Assembly (NCBI GenBank): GCA_016808115.1
Contig: JAEQBH010004667.1
Location: 414,501 to 478,500, forward strand
Length of the DNA: 64,000 bases
From: Tetrastigma voinierianum
Lineage: Eukaryota; Streptophyta; Magnoliopsida; Vitales; Vitaceae
Direction of reading: 5' to 3'
The position numbers were made by a program, and so were the translations under genes. The notes under the pieces are model-generated. The model did no database searches, was not told where the DNA came from, and saw nothing but the letters and a program-made list of their open reading frames with translations. Of the stretch, positions 53,799 to 64,000 are shown one piece after another. Numbering within the stretch: position 1 is the first letter of the stretch; each line of letters starts with the position of its first letter.

Positions 53799-54260
53799 TT
53801 AAACGACTAAATCACGTACCTTCATCCCTAAACAAGAAGGGATAGGTGGCCCGCATCGTGTCCTCGCGCTCCCACGTTGACTCCTCAGCTCCGCGTGCGC
53901 CATGGCACCCTCGCTGAAACTCACGGTCTTCGTCACAAAACGATCCGCGACTATCCAAAATGCACCTTTGGTCCACTCCTCGAAGGTCCCATCAGTGTCA
54001 ACCTCGATCTGTCCCAATCCACCATATGAAATTTGGATGCGGGTATACTTCCAAAGCATGGACGTGAAATACCTCGTGGACACGACATGCGGGCGGTAGT
54101 ATATACCAACCGGTCTTATTTACAATGCCTACCCTCTCGAGTATCTCGGACCAGATAAACCGATAGCTACGCAATCGAACTTGACCCCTCCCCTCTTGGG
54201 CATCACCTTGAGAAGAGCGTGATCCACAACCTCGAACTCTGGGGTCGGCGTCGTACATCG
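53799..54260 (-). pseudogene. Chromodomain and integrase end of element C
   Basis: The minus-strand frame 53998-54258 reads SEILERVGIVNKTGWYILPP, then RVHEVFHVHALEVY, the module after the integrase core. The frame 53799-54083 has GQIEVDTDGTFEEW, the start of the chromodomain region, and ends GPPIPSCLGMKV, a shifted form of the YPFLF end. The W and EE residues are scattered over frames. Confidence 0.65.
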
Positions 54261-55040
54261 AAGCCCATAGCTCTTCGTAGGCTCGGCGTGAAAACGTATC
54301 GTCTTTAGAGCTTCACACCTTCTCGGAGGTGATGGAGCTCTCTCCCACCTCGAGTCCGACATAGCAGTGACTGCGTGGCCTCCCATGCAATGCCTCATAT
54401 CGGGGTGCCATCGGCCACTGCGTCGAATGCTTGTTGTTGTGGGCGAGATTCCACTTGGGAGCAAGTGCTCTTCCCCAGCCACCACGATGATCCAGGGACG
54501 CGTGCTCATGCAGCATGTCCTCTAACACCTTTATAGTCCTCTCGAGGTGACCATTTAATACGTAGATTTGGAAAGGCGTACTCATGGTTGGCGGGTGTGC
54601 CCATAGTCTTTAGAAACTCTTCCAAAAGTGCACCGTAAATCTCGGGTCCACACATCCGACACTATGGATCTTGGTGCTCCCTGTAACGGACTATCTCTCG
54701 AATATCTGACCGGCCCGGAATCACCTCCAGTAGGAAGGTCACTCAGCCTTGGTACAGAAAATGTCTTGGGCTTCGTGAGTCGATCCCAGCATCACCCTGC
54801 CATCATGTCTTTCGTTAATAAAACGGCAAGTGGGTCACAAAATCCATCGTGACGTGCTCCCACTTCCACTTTCGGCCTGCTAATGGTACGATACAGCCCT
54901 GCGGCAGTGCTCGGCGCAACACTCTTACGACACGTGAGACAGATCGTACAAAAGTCCTTATGTGTCTCTTCATTCCGCTCCAATAGTACTGGCGATGAAG
55001 ATCACAGTACATCTTAAATTGCCACACGGATACCTGACAA
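54261..55040 (-). pseudogene. Integrase of element C
   Basis: The frame 54815-55027 reads QYYWSGMKRHIRTFVRSVSR and later WKWEHVTMDFVTHLPF, which carries the first catalytic Asp. The zinc-site Cys pair is lost. Further on come LERTIKVLEDMLHEHA (54520-54560) and LAHNNKHS, a worn FAYNNS, with the catalytic Glu just ahead of LERTIKVLED read as Gly or lost. Frame changes throughout. Confidence 0.7.
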
Positions 55041-55640
55041 ATCGAGGAAGCGGTGGAAACTCCTTGAGAATCTCCTCTACCAAATCGATCAAGCGGGAAC
55101 CACTACTGCGTCCCTTTATACTAAAGACTACCATGCGTGGAGCGGTCCGACCCTCGTCACCCATACGGCGTACTCTCGGTCACGATGGACACTATCTTTG
55201 CGTCCTGCCCTTAGGACTCAATCACTCTGCTCAACAGAGACGATGTAGCTACTAAACTCCCATAGTACCACTGAGCTATACGATGCACAGCCAGCTGGCT
55301 TGTTCCACCGGTCTCGAGCATTCGCCACTCCGGGAAGTTATGCTTGATGCTCCTAGTGACTTCCGGTGGCGCGTCGGCCACCACATTTGCCTTACGGAAT
55401 TGGTAATGCAAAGTGAGAAGTCAAAATCCTCTAGGAACTCCATCCATCTGATTGCCTCATATTGAGGTCCCGTGAAAATATACTTCGGACTTTTGTAGTG
55501 CGAGGTACACCTCGAACTCCTCGCCATATAAGTAGTGGCGCCAATCTTCAAGGCGAAGACTAAGTGCCCAGCTCCATGTCGTGCGTGGGGGTAGTGCACG
55601 CTAGGATTCTTCTAGTGAATGGAACCATAAGTTTACTACC
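55041..55640 (-). pseudogene. RNase H of element C
   Basis: The frame 55276-55599 includes HGAGHLVFALKIGATTYMA, a worn HDLELAAVVFALK.WRHYL. After it come SPKYIFTGPQYEAIRWMEFL and EDFDFSL, the standard RNase H end. The ANVVADAL-type block is in the frame starting at 55411 (RKANVVADAPPEVTRS). Confidence 0.7.
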
Positions 55641-56422
55641 CTCAGGACTGCATCCAAAACACATCCCCAATCCAGGCACTCAAGGCATCGCATATTTGCT
55701 TTGTGTACCCACATCCCTGTCAGGGACTATCAAGATAGGGTTATAGTAACACTCCTCTTCAATTCTTACTGGAATGCTCTCTTTCGCATCCAGGTCATCC
55801 CGATCAAACTTGACCTCATTAAAATTCGTGATCTCATCATAGGTCTTTATAGTGGGAGAAAGCCTCAATGAATCTCACGTACCAGGCTAATCCCAAAGAA
55901 ACTATGTATCTCGAAGGCGACTTGACATCTCCCAACTCATCACGGCCTCAACCTTCCTGCGGGTCCATCGGCCAAGGCACGATGCGACACCACGTGTCCA
56001 AAATCTTTACCTCGATGGCCCAAAACTTCGCACTTCTTGGAACTTGGCGTAAAAATTAATGGTCCTCTCGAAACAAGCGTAATAAAATCCTCTGAATAGA
56101 TACTCATGCCAACCACATTTTGGGAGTAGATCAAGATGTCATCCACGAGACCACGATAATGGCCCAGTCTAGATAGGGTTGGAATACCTATGCATGAGAT
56201 CCATGAATCTTCTTGGCGCATTTGTCAATCAAAGGGCATCACCATAAACTCAAAGTACTATACTTAGCGTCATATTTGTCTTAGGGATATCGTCTCCCCT
56301 AACCCTCAGCTGATGGTAACCAGTTCGAAGGTCTATCTTGAAGTAGACTCGCGCCCCTCTCAACTGATCAAACAAATCATCAATCCTCGACAATGGGTAC
56401 CGATTCTTGATCGTAACCCTAT
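55641..56422 (-). pseudogene. Reverse transcriptase of element C, C-terminal part
   Basis: The frame 56250-56422 reads RVTIKNRYPLSRIDDLFDQL and then YFKIDLRTGYHQLRVRGDDI. The frame 55940-56221 has the active-site segment GLVDDILIYSQN, with both Asp kept, and later a worn LGH..S..G. RT continues across the solo LTR E2: the preceding CIDYRQLN lies at 59494 onward. Confidence 0.75.
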
Positions 56423-59400
56423 TGTAACGCCTCAAAAATACCCTAAAATTTTTATAATAAAATTTATTATACATTCCGGGTATAATTGGGCCAACTTGGG
56501 TATTTTTCTGGGAATTGTTAGATGAATATTGATTAAATGATTATTGAATGCGGAAATAAGCCAAGTGAAAAGAGAAAATATGAAATTGTAAAATGGGGAC
56601 CTAAGGGTCAATTGTAGTAAGTTTATATGTCTAAGTGAAATTAGGAGAAATAAATTACTTGGGAAAATAATAGGAGACTTAAATGAAGAATAATAGGGAA
56701 ACTAGGAGGGACCTAAATATAAAGAAAAAAATCAAAGGAAAGGACATGTGGCATGCTGGGAAAGAAAGGGAGGAGGCTTCCTCATTTTTTTTTTAAAAGT
56801 CACGATTAAGGGTGATCGATAAGAAAAGGAAAGCAGAGAGAAAAGGAGATATTTTAGAGTTAGAGAGGGGTTTCTACCACCTATAGATTTTTAGACGATC
56901 GGGACCATAGGTTCGGTGAAGCAAGAGGGGAAAGTCCTTCCTCGTGACAAGAGGCGCAAATAGAGACCGGAATCGGGGAGTTTCGACAAACTCTAGGAGG
57001 TAAGATCTCTCCTCTATCAGATGACATTTTCTACAGGGTTGGGTGGTGGTTATCTTACACCTTGGGGAATATGGTTGTCATTATTAAAACCTGGGAGCTT
57101 GGCCGCGGTGATGCGTATCCGGACCTTAGAGCTCATTTTTGGGTATGAAGTGGGAATTTGGTGAGTGAGGTCAGCTGAAAATTGCATCTCATAATGGGAA
57201 CAGATCATTGGACATTGTTTCTTAAGATTTTGGACCTCTGTGGATCAGTTGTATGAGCCATTTAAGCAGGGAATTGAGTCTCAAACTAGATCCTGGAAGT
57301 GGGATTGGGTTAATTTGATTTGGGGTCGCTAATGGGGACATGAGAGCGGTTTTTGAGGTCAGAAATAAGGGAATTTGGAGTAAGTCCCTCTGAGAAATTG
57401 TAGCCACATCAATAGACGATGTTAGGCTTTTAATTCTCAATTCGGTTCTATAGACCAAGTTATGGTCTTTTACTCGGTGAGTCTAAATGGGTGAGAGGTG
57501 AGTTAAAAGAATACATTCATATGCAGGGGATATTAGATGTCGGACCGAGGTGTTAGATCAAGCTCGTCGAGGTCGCATGGTACCAGACTGAAGGTTGGTC
57601 AGCTTGTCTAGGTTGGCCCCTACGCATGACCTCCAGCACGGAAGGGTGTATGCCAGATATGGAACTCGGGTTAAGGTGTTTCTTGGACTCTATGGAAAGC
57701 CCATTAAGTCAAGAATACATTCATATGCCTGAGGAGAATAGAAGATGTTTGACCGAGGTGATAGATAGAGCTCGTCCAGGTCAGGTCAGCTCGTCAATTC
57801 AGGATTTGACTGCGTATGACCTCCAACTTCGGAAGGTCATAACTCCTTCGTCCGAACTCCGTTTCGGGTGTTCTTGGCGGACTCCTATGGAAGCTCAATT
57901 GTCGAATCCATCTATATATAACTTGTCAATTTGGAAATCATATTAATCTCTGAAAATATGATCCTAACCAAAACTACTAGTACACACACGAATAATATTG
58001 TTTCTTTAATGGTTTTGGAATAGGGGTGGCAGGAGAAAAGCCAAACTGAGATTGAGATTCCAAGGATTGGAATCAAAGTGCAAAGATTTTTGGGTTTGTT
58101 CTACCAACTTCTATTCCTCGTTTCATGTTTTTGGCTTGTGTGTTCTCTGACTCTCTTCTTATTTCCAGTATTTTGGTAGTTTACCAAATAAATCTGAAAT
58201 GATTATATGAAATGATATTAAGAAAGTGCTTATGGAATTGGATGTGATATTTGAAATGTGGAAAACTGAATGACTATGAATGATAAATCGAATTGTAATC
58301 GAATCGGTCAATTCTTGACATTTAAAATTGAATCGATAAATCAAATGAGCCTTTGACGGGGATGCACTAATGTTTTAGTCATGAAGGCACCGGTGTCCAA
58401 TGTCCCACTTGGCGGGATGCATAATCGGCATCGGAGTCATGATGGAGTATGACATTGAAGAAATGTCCGCATGGCGGGATCTTGCACTAATCGCATCCGT
58501 CATGATGGCGTATGACATTTAAGTGATACCACGTAATCGAGTGCACCAAGCGGCATCCGTCATGATGGGAGACCAGTTGTTAAATGTGTAAGCACATTCT
58601 AGAATGATAATAGGATGAGATTCGTCAGCGAATGCATCGAAATGTGATTTGAATAGTCAAAGTGAAATAACCAACATTGACGAATGTAAATGGGATTTCT
58701 ATGTATATGCTTAAATCTCATAAATTGAATCGTGAAATGAATTGTTGCATTGAAATTATATGATGTGATTTGGTAAAAGATTTAGAAATTGAAAGCGTGC
58801 GAAAATAAATAGCATGAGTATATGTTGAATTAATAGGCATGGTTTAATGTTAAATGCATGTTGAGCTACTCTGAATATTGAAATAGAACTGTATAGAACC
58901 ACTAAGCATGAAAATGCTTAGCGTATAGTTTTATCTATGCGCGGGTTTGAGTGTAGACAAGAAGGAGAGCAGATGCGGCGTAGAGTCATAGAGAGGAAGT
59001 ACGGCGTATAGAAGTATATATGCCTCATCTGCAAAGTCATTTGCATATCATCTCTTTTGAACAAGTGAGTACTTTTGTAAACAAAAGGGTTAAACTACGA
59101 ACCTTAATTTTTATATATCGTTTTGAAAGGGGCATAGAATGCCTTTCTTTGTAAATGTATTTTGTTAATGTTTACATGAGCCCTCACCAGGGCCTTTTGA
59201 GGGTATTTTTAAATGATTGCAGGCTTGCCCAAAGCTTACGAGAAACCGCTTACACCTTCACAAATTAATTAAACGTTTAATACAAGATAAATAAAACGTG
59301 AATGCTTAGAGACTCAGGTTCGGATCATCGATTCGGGTCGGCCACGGGAGTTGGTCGGGTGCAGGGATTGAGTTCGCGACACTTTTGAAAAAGAAAACTT

Positions 59401-59493
59401 AATAAAATGTAAAATAAAAGAATTAAACGGGCGTCCCCGGGGTTTCGATTCGGACTCGCCAATCGGGTTGGGCTGGGCTTGGGGGTCGCTACA
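56423..59493 (+). mobile_element. Solo LTR E2
   Basis: 3071 bp, from tgtaacgcctcaaaaatacc to gggggtcgctaca. Perfect target duplication cctat (56418-56422 and 59494-59498). It is inserted in the RT gene of C between CIDYRQLN and VTIKNRYP. Same family as E1. It contains a 190-200 bp tandem module (57430-57950) and the hairpin ctaagcatgaaaatgcttag at 58902-58921. No genes. The small frames inside are chance frames. Confidence 0.92.
57430..57950. repeat. 190-200 bp tandem module in solo LTR E2
   Basis: Two and a bit units. Anchors are gcatgacctccagcacgg (57624) against gtatgacctccaacttcgg (57816), and aatacattcatatgc (57510 and 57713). The second unit contains ggaaggtcataactccttcg, ccgaactccgtttcgggtg and ccatctatatataacttg. 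These are the reverse complement of the 190 bp units in LTR G. Confidence 0.7.
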
Positions 59494-59720
59494 CCTATTC
59501 AATTGTCGATAATCAATGCACAATCGAAGGGTCTTGTCCTTATTCTTCTCAAACAAAACGAAGCCTATGGTGAGAGATCTTCCCAGGCACAATGAACCCC
59601 TTGACTCCGATCAACTCCACAGCCGTGAATTACGAGTTCTTGCAGCTCAAGCAGTTGCCATCATCTTAGGGTGTAGAGAGATAGGGCGAAGTACCGGGGT
59701 GTAACTCGTGCAGTTTGAAG
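59494..59720 (-). pseudogene. Reverse transcriptase of element C, N-terminal part
   Basis: The minus-strand frame 59314-59592 reads VLFEKNKDKTLRLCIDYRQL, then runs into E2 sequence. Upstream the ELLEKGF-like linker (about 59600-59660) is decayed. With 56250-56422 it forms one gene cut by E2. Confidence 0.7.
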
Positions 59721-59799
59721 CCCTGTGGAGGTAATCCGGTGGCTCGTCAAAAACATCCCACATACTTACTGAGCTACTCGAGGGTAGGTGCAGGAGTGC

Positions 59800-60060
59800 G
59801 GTCTCTCCTCACCCTCTAGGGTAAGGCTCGCTAGCCAACCACTCTAGCGTCCACGCCACCTTGGACTCGTATCTTGTGCAGGGGCAAAAAATATCATCTT
59901 GTCCTGAGCACAACACGAGTACCATCCTGGCATTGTAGTGGCTCCCTCCTCGCTCTGTGCGACTTACGTAGTATCAGCGATCCATGCTCGGGATGACATC
60001 GCTCGACATGTCCATGATCCTCAAGTCCAGCACTTTGTGAGTAGAGTCCTGAGATCTCCT
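59800..60060 (-). pseudogene. Protease of element C, worn
   Basis: The minus strand reads LDLRIMDMSSDVIPSMDR (about 59974-60030), a decayed form of the DMSSFDVILGMDWL end of the protease. It then continues in other frames with YNARMVLVLC and FCPCTRYESKVA. The active-site DSG is not visible. Confidence 0.5.
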
Positions 60061-60539
60061 AACTTCGCAACCATGAAACATATCCATCCCTATTCTAGGC
60101 GCCCACCACACGATCCACAGGGGAGACTCACGTACAAAGGCTCTCAAGATTCTCAACCTCTTAATGACTATCTGGCGATGCGTGATGAATGAATCACGAG
60201 CACGAATCAAATAACACTCTTGCACCCATAGGCGAGATAGCAAAACGTACCTTGTATAGCGGTGATCCGTTGACTCGACGAGGTGTGATGGCGTAAACAC
60301 ACCCCTATGAACCCACGAGCATCCACGCACAGTGGGCCTCGTCCACTCCCACCCTCCACTCATACTTTGGCCTCTCGGAGGAAACTGCACAGTGAAATAG
60401 GAGGTGCCCATGTAGCTCCTCCACAGGCCCGAGGCGGATTTCCTACGACTCGTACTGGCTATGGAGAAATGTCTTGTATCCTCTCTGTCCTACCACCGGC
60501 CCGGGGCTGTCTTGTCTCGAAACCACAGGATCCACTGTC

Positions 60540-60596
60540 TGCAGGCGATCCCTCCTCATGTGGCTAGGCTGCTGGCAATGGTAGCACATCTTCACT
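60540..60596 (-). pseudogene. Zinc knuckle of gag, element C
   Basis: The minus strand encodes KMCYHCQQPSHMRRDR. The pattern is C-x2-C-x4-H-x4-C, but the last Cys is Arg (cgc for tgc). Zinc knuckles bind genomic RNA; this one would be impaired. It lies in the normal place, after the capsid. Confidence 0.7.
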
Positions 60597-60659
60597 TGCG
60601 GCCCAGTCAACTCTCATACGTCACACGGCACGGATGGTACGTGGCCCTAGAACCCTCGT

Positions 60660-61412
60660 GAACTAGAAGCCCTGCTTCTTTCCCGAACTAAGAAGGCTGA
60701 CTCTCCTTCCTCTTGCTACTAACACCCGCATCCAGAGTGCTCCGAGCATCCTGTCTCCCTGCTCTATGGTTGGGGTGTCAGACCATGGGTCCATATCCGT
60801 GGCGAAGTCCACCACAATCCTAGCTCGAATGGACAACTTCGGTCCATTCTCAAATCTCCTAACCTTGGCCATGTACGTATGCGTAATTATACGCCGTCGT
60901 GCTAGCTGCAGCGAACCCTGGCCACATGATCCATCAAGTCATCGCCCCCTGCTTGACTCACAGGGAACTCCCTAAGCCATGCCTCACAGTATCTGGAAAG
61001 TACTTACCCATGAACATCTCATGAAACTCTGCCCCTGTCATAGCCCCTAGGTCTCTAGAGCTCCTTGCCCATTTCCACCATACTTGGGCCTCCTCTAGGC
61101 GGGCATAACTGGTCGTCACGAGGTGCTTTGGTGATATTTCCATAGCCTCTAACACCTTTTCTGCACATGAACCCGATGGTTTGCCACCGCCGGATCTCCT
61201 CCCTATGAATGTCAAGGATGATGCGCCCTAAACCTGCAGGTTACTAGGCCCTCCTAACTACGCTATACTAGCACACGTGCGATAGCGATCGAGCATATCT
61301 TACGACCCACCTGCAAGGTATTTGATCAAATCTTGGTGGGCTGGTCGATCTTTGGTGGTGCCTGACTAGTACCTCATGGACGCCCTCTACGTCCTCGCCC
61401 TCGACTAGCCAT
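60660..61412 (-). pseudogene. Gag of element C
   Basis: The start is at 61412 with MASRGRGR, as in B at 7293. The frame 60958-61215 is the capsid core: AEKVLEAMEISPKHLVTTSY, EEAQVWWKWARSSRDLGAMT and EFHEMFMGKYFPDTVR. The frame 60663-60872 continues with VRRFENGPKLSIRARIVVDF and ends SSGKKQGF. This second segment is the piece found displaced in B at 8814-9150. Frameshifts separate the frames. Confidence 0.75.
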
Positions 61413-61658
61413 CTACATGCAGTATCTCTAAGGCATAAACAAAGCCCCGAGACATTATTCATACACAGAATACATTTCATACGTAATGTCCATGTAAGAC
61501 AACCATTCCATAGTAAACCTTTTTTCTTTTCAACAAAAATTTTATTTTCAAAATTTTCATTTTTCCAAAATTTTGTCTCATTTTATTTGATTTTATTTAA
61601 TTAAAAAAAATATATTTTTTTCATTTTGTCCGGCCTCTTTGGGAAAATACCCCCAAAA

Positions 61659-61741
<83 letters not shown>

Positions 61742-62396
61742 TTTTCTCATTTTCCCGAGAACACAATAAATTTATAAAGAAATTTATTTTATTTGATTTT
61801 TTTTTTCAGTTTTACAAATTGTAAAATCTAAAAAAATTTCCTCTTCTTATTTTTTTTTTCATTGAGTGAACCATTTGTCCAAAAATTCCTCAAAAAACCT
61901 CATGATCTAACACTAACCTAGTGTTCCACCTTTAAAATTTTTTAAGAATTTTTATTTTATTATCCAATAAACCAAATAAATTTATTAAAATTTATTTCAT
62001 TTATTTTCTTCTTCTAGTTTTACTCACTGTAAAACTCCAAAACTTTTCTAACACACTATGTGCTATTTACCTAAGCACCTAATTCACACAACACATAACA
62101 ATTTATGTTATGCACACCATTCACACAACAATTCATCAATTCACATGATCACACACAAAACACACATGCAGTGTTCTAGTTTTGTCTCGTGCCTTCCTAG
62201 ATAATCACATACCTAACCCTAACATTGAGCCACACCAAGTGGTGATGTTCTTACACGTTTAGACCATGGCCTAAGCCTAAGTTCCTAAATCCCTAGGTTT
62301 TCAAATACCTAAGTTCCACACGCTAAGACCCATGGCCTAAGCCCAAGTCCCCCAAGCCCTAGGTACTCGTGTACCCTAAGCTCACGATACCAAGGC
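61413..62396 (-). other. Leader of element C with large TA microsatellite
   Basis: No gene. The inverted aaccaaataaatttattaaa-type phrases at 61970-62000 and 61790 match the leader of B. The word ccatggcctaagcc occurs twice (62265 and 62330). The primer site (minus tggtatcgtgagcttaggg) is at 62374-62393. Confidence 0.6.
61664..61738. repeat. TA dinucleotide microsatellite, about 37 units
   Basis: An uninterrupted TA run of about 75 bases inside the leader of C. The same position in B (about 6910-6920) has only a few TA units, so the expansion came after the copies separated. Confidence 0.95.
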
Positions 62397-64000
62397 TGTG
62401 ACATACAAAACTGGGGGTCCGTTGACAGCTTGTTAATACTTGGAATACTCGTGAATGTCAAGTAACCCAGGCAACACTCAATCGGCGAGAGTCTCCACTG
62501 TACGGGGAGCTCTTCCCACACAGAAAGTATCAACACAATCGAAACAACCACACAAGGTCCACATGGATAAGGAGTGAAAATGGCCTCTTGAATTTTGCAT
62601 CAATACTCACAATAATCATATCCCAACCAAATATATATATCATGGTTCAAAGGTTGATAATTCACTCTTATAAAACATATATTAAAAGTTTAAAACATTC
62701 CTAATACATGTATCCAAGCTAAAACACAAAGACATAACTAGGCTTTTCTTGAAATCGTATACACTGGGATGAACCGTCTCCTTATACGCTCCTGTACCTG
62801 AAATAATATAGTCCCACGACGGGGTGAGCTAATGCCCAATAGTGGAATCACCTAATGGGTTACTCATACTTAAGTGCATATGCAATGATCCTATGTAAAC
62901 ACACATTCAAGCAAATACGTGATCCTACTTGAATGTCTAAATGACCAACCCATGTCCAGAGTCCTCACCGACTCCCTCACACTTGCCTAAGCCATATATG
63001 AGAAACATTATTTTCAAAACAAAGGTATTTGTTTTTAATTGTGGACAACCCTCGGAGTATAGCAGTGGATCGGCTCGGAGTAATCCTATTTAGTGGATAA
63101 CCCTCCGATGTATATCAATTGGGCCGACTCCGATGATTGATATCTTATATGGACTACCCTTCAATATTGTAATGGACACACTCCGATAATTATTATAATT
63201 AGTCAACCTTCCGAAACAATTCTCTCAAGAAACCACCTCATGCACTCACTCCTATTATTGCTCTCGGGCGGTGTATATGGGGCCATAGTGCCAATTCAAT
63301 ACAATTTATATAACACATGCAAATATATATAACATGATATATTTTACATAAATTTAATCACACAAACATGTTATGCGCATTCATCATCAATTACACCAAA
63401 AATTAGCCCACATGGGCTAATTAACAAACACAGGAAACATTAGTTTAACTTGAATTACTCGACCCGAACACATTTTCACACAAAAGATTAATTAGGTGTC
63501 ACTATTCATGTGAATAGTAAAACCCTGGGATTCTTGTTCCACGGCCACTATCCAGCTTATCGATTCCACTTTATTAAACTTTGGAAATTCTGGCCATTTC
63601 AGAGCCTTATCCATCAAAGCGTAATTTATAGCTTCGTGTACACACTATGACCCTAAAGCTTGAGTTCGTGGATTGCACGGTGCCCAAATGAAGCTCAAAT
63701 AATTTCAACAATTCGGTCCCCAGTTTTGGAAGGACCCCAGATCTTTGACATTCAAGGCCTCAAACAACCCGAATCATCAACCAAAACACTTAAATCGAAA
63801 ATAAACCAAGTAGGATAAATCCTCTACCTCACGGAGTTTGTCGAAACTCCTTAAAACTGGAGCCCACGCGTAGGCCTTGATGTGTAGAACAACATTCCTT
63901 CTTGCTCCGAAGAATTCCGACGGTCCGATTGCCCGGGATCTTAGAGAGAAAGTGCTATCTCTCTAAAAGAAAAATCACAAAAATGGCTACTGCATCTCTA
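62397..64000 (-). mobile_element. 5' LTR of element C, runs off the window
   Basis: Plus-strand start tgtgacatacaaaactgggg. It is colinear with 51669 onward (ctccactgtacggggagctc, tcaccgactccctcacac, gaggcctcaaacaacccg, the 63050-63215 subrepeats). The outer end with the target duplication lies beyond 64000. Confidence 0.85.

Larger units (their letters stand above)
51669..64000 (-). mobile_element. Chromovirus-type Ty3/gypsy element C, family of B
   Basis: Reads right to left and runs off the window. The 5' LTR is 62397 to beyond 64000. Then come the primer site, AT-rich leader, gag from 61412, protease, RT (split by solo LTR E2), RNase H, integrase, chromodomain, purine tract (53690-53710) and 3' LTR (about 51669-53688). 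Without E2 the interior is about 5.6 kb. The domain order is normal, which makes C the reference for the rearranged copy B. All genes are broken. Confidence 0.85.

Noticed and set aside
1..64000. tRNA, rRNA or other structural RNA genes
   Set aside because: I saw tRNA-like words only as primer sites and one degenerate SINE-like fragment; nothing foldable as a full gene was recognised by eye.

Overview
This is plant nuclear DNA, almost certainly from a eudicot. The evidence is a broken CC-NB-ARC-LRR resistance gene, several lineages of plant Ty3/gypsy elements (chromovirus, Athila, Tat), a Ty1/copia element primed by initiator Met-tRNA, MITE-like elements and AT-rich spacers. The species cannot be told from the window. 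I see no intact host gene, no RNA gene and no microbial feature. The window reads as a transposon-dense, probably heterochromatic interval around one resistance-gene relic. Retroelements or their debris make up roughly nine tenths of it.

Region by region. 1-1395 is the right end of a long LTR. 1396-~23130 is a + strand Athila-type element (H). Its gag is split at a conserved motif by a minus-strand chromovirus (A, 2460-18479). The 3' LTR of A is in turn split by a + strand chromovirus (B, 3009-12964, target duplication ccctt). H also carries a solo LTR (D, 19117-21204). ~23131-25480 is a second Athila/Tat-like fragment (I) holding a 165 bp copia-like solo LTR with a perfect target duplication. 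~25480-30250 holds a minus-strand copia 5' half (J) and two related MITE-like copies. ~30289-33700 is the resistance-gene pseudogene (minus). 33700-35958 is AT-rich spacer.

35959-~48250 is a + strand Tat element (F) with both a normal and an extra RNase H domain. It is interrupted by a long minus-orientation LTR (G, 41056-~46390), which is interrupted by solo LTR E1 (42601-45483, target duplication ctaat). ~48258-51668 is a small non-autonomous Tat-like element (K) with two internal tandem arrays. ~51670 to beyond 64000 is a minus-strand chromovirus (C) of the same family as B. Its reverse transcriptase is split by solo LTR E2 (56423-59493, target duplication cctat).

The five clean target-site duplications allow an unambiguous order of insertions. 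No working cellular pathway is encoded. The coding remains are self-replication genes of the elements (gag, protease, RT, RNase H, integrase, chromodomain), all broken. The less routine observations are: an out-of-order domain arrangement in B; about 190 bp tandem modules inside the LTRs of different families, one module shared in opposite orientation; short hairpins kept at similar places in different LTRs; and the tandem-array element K.
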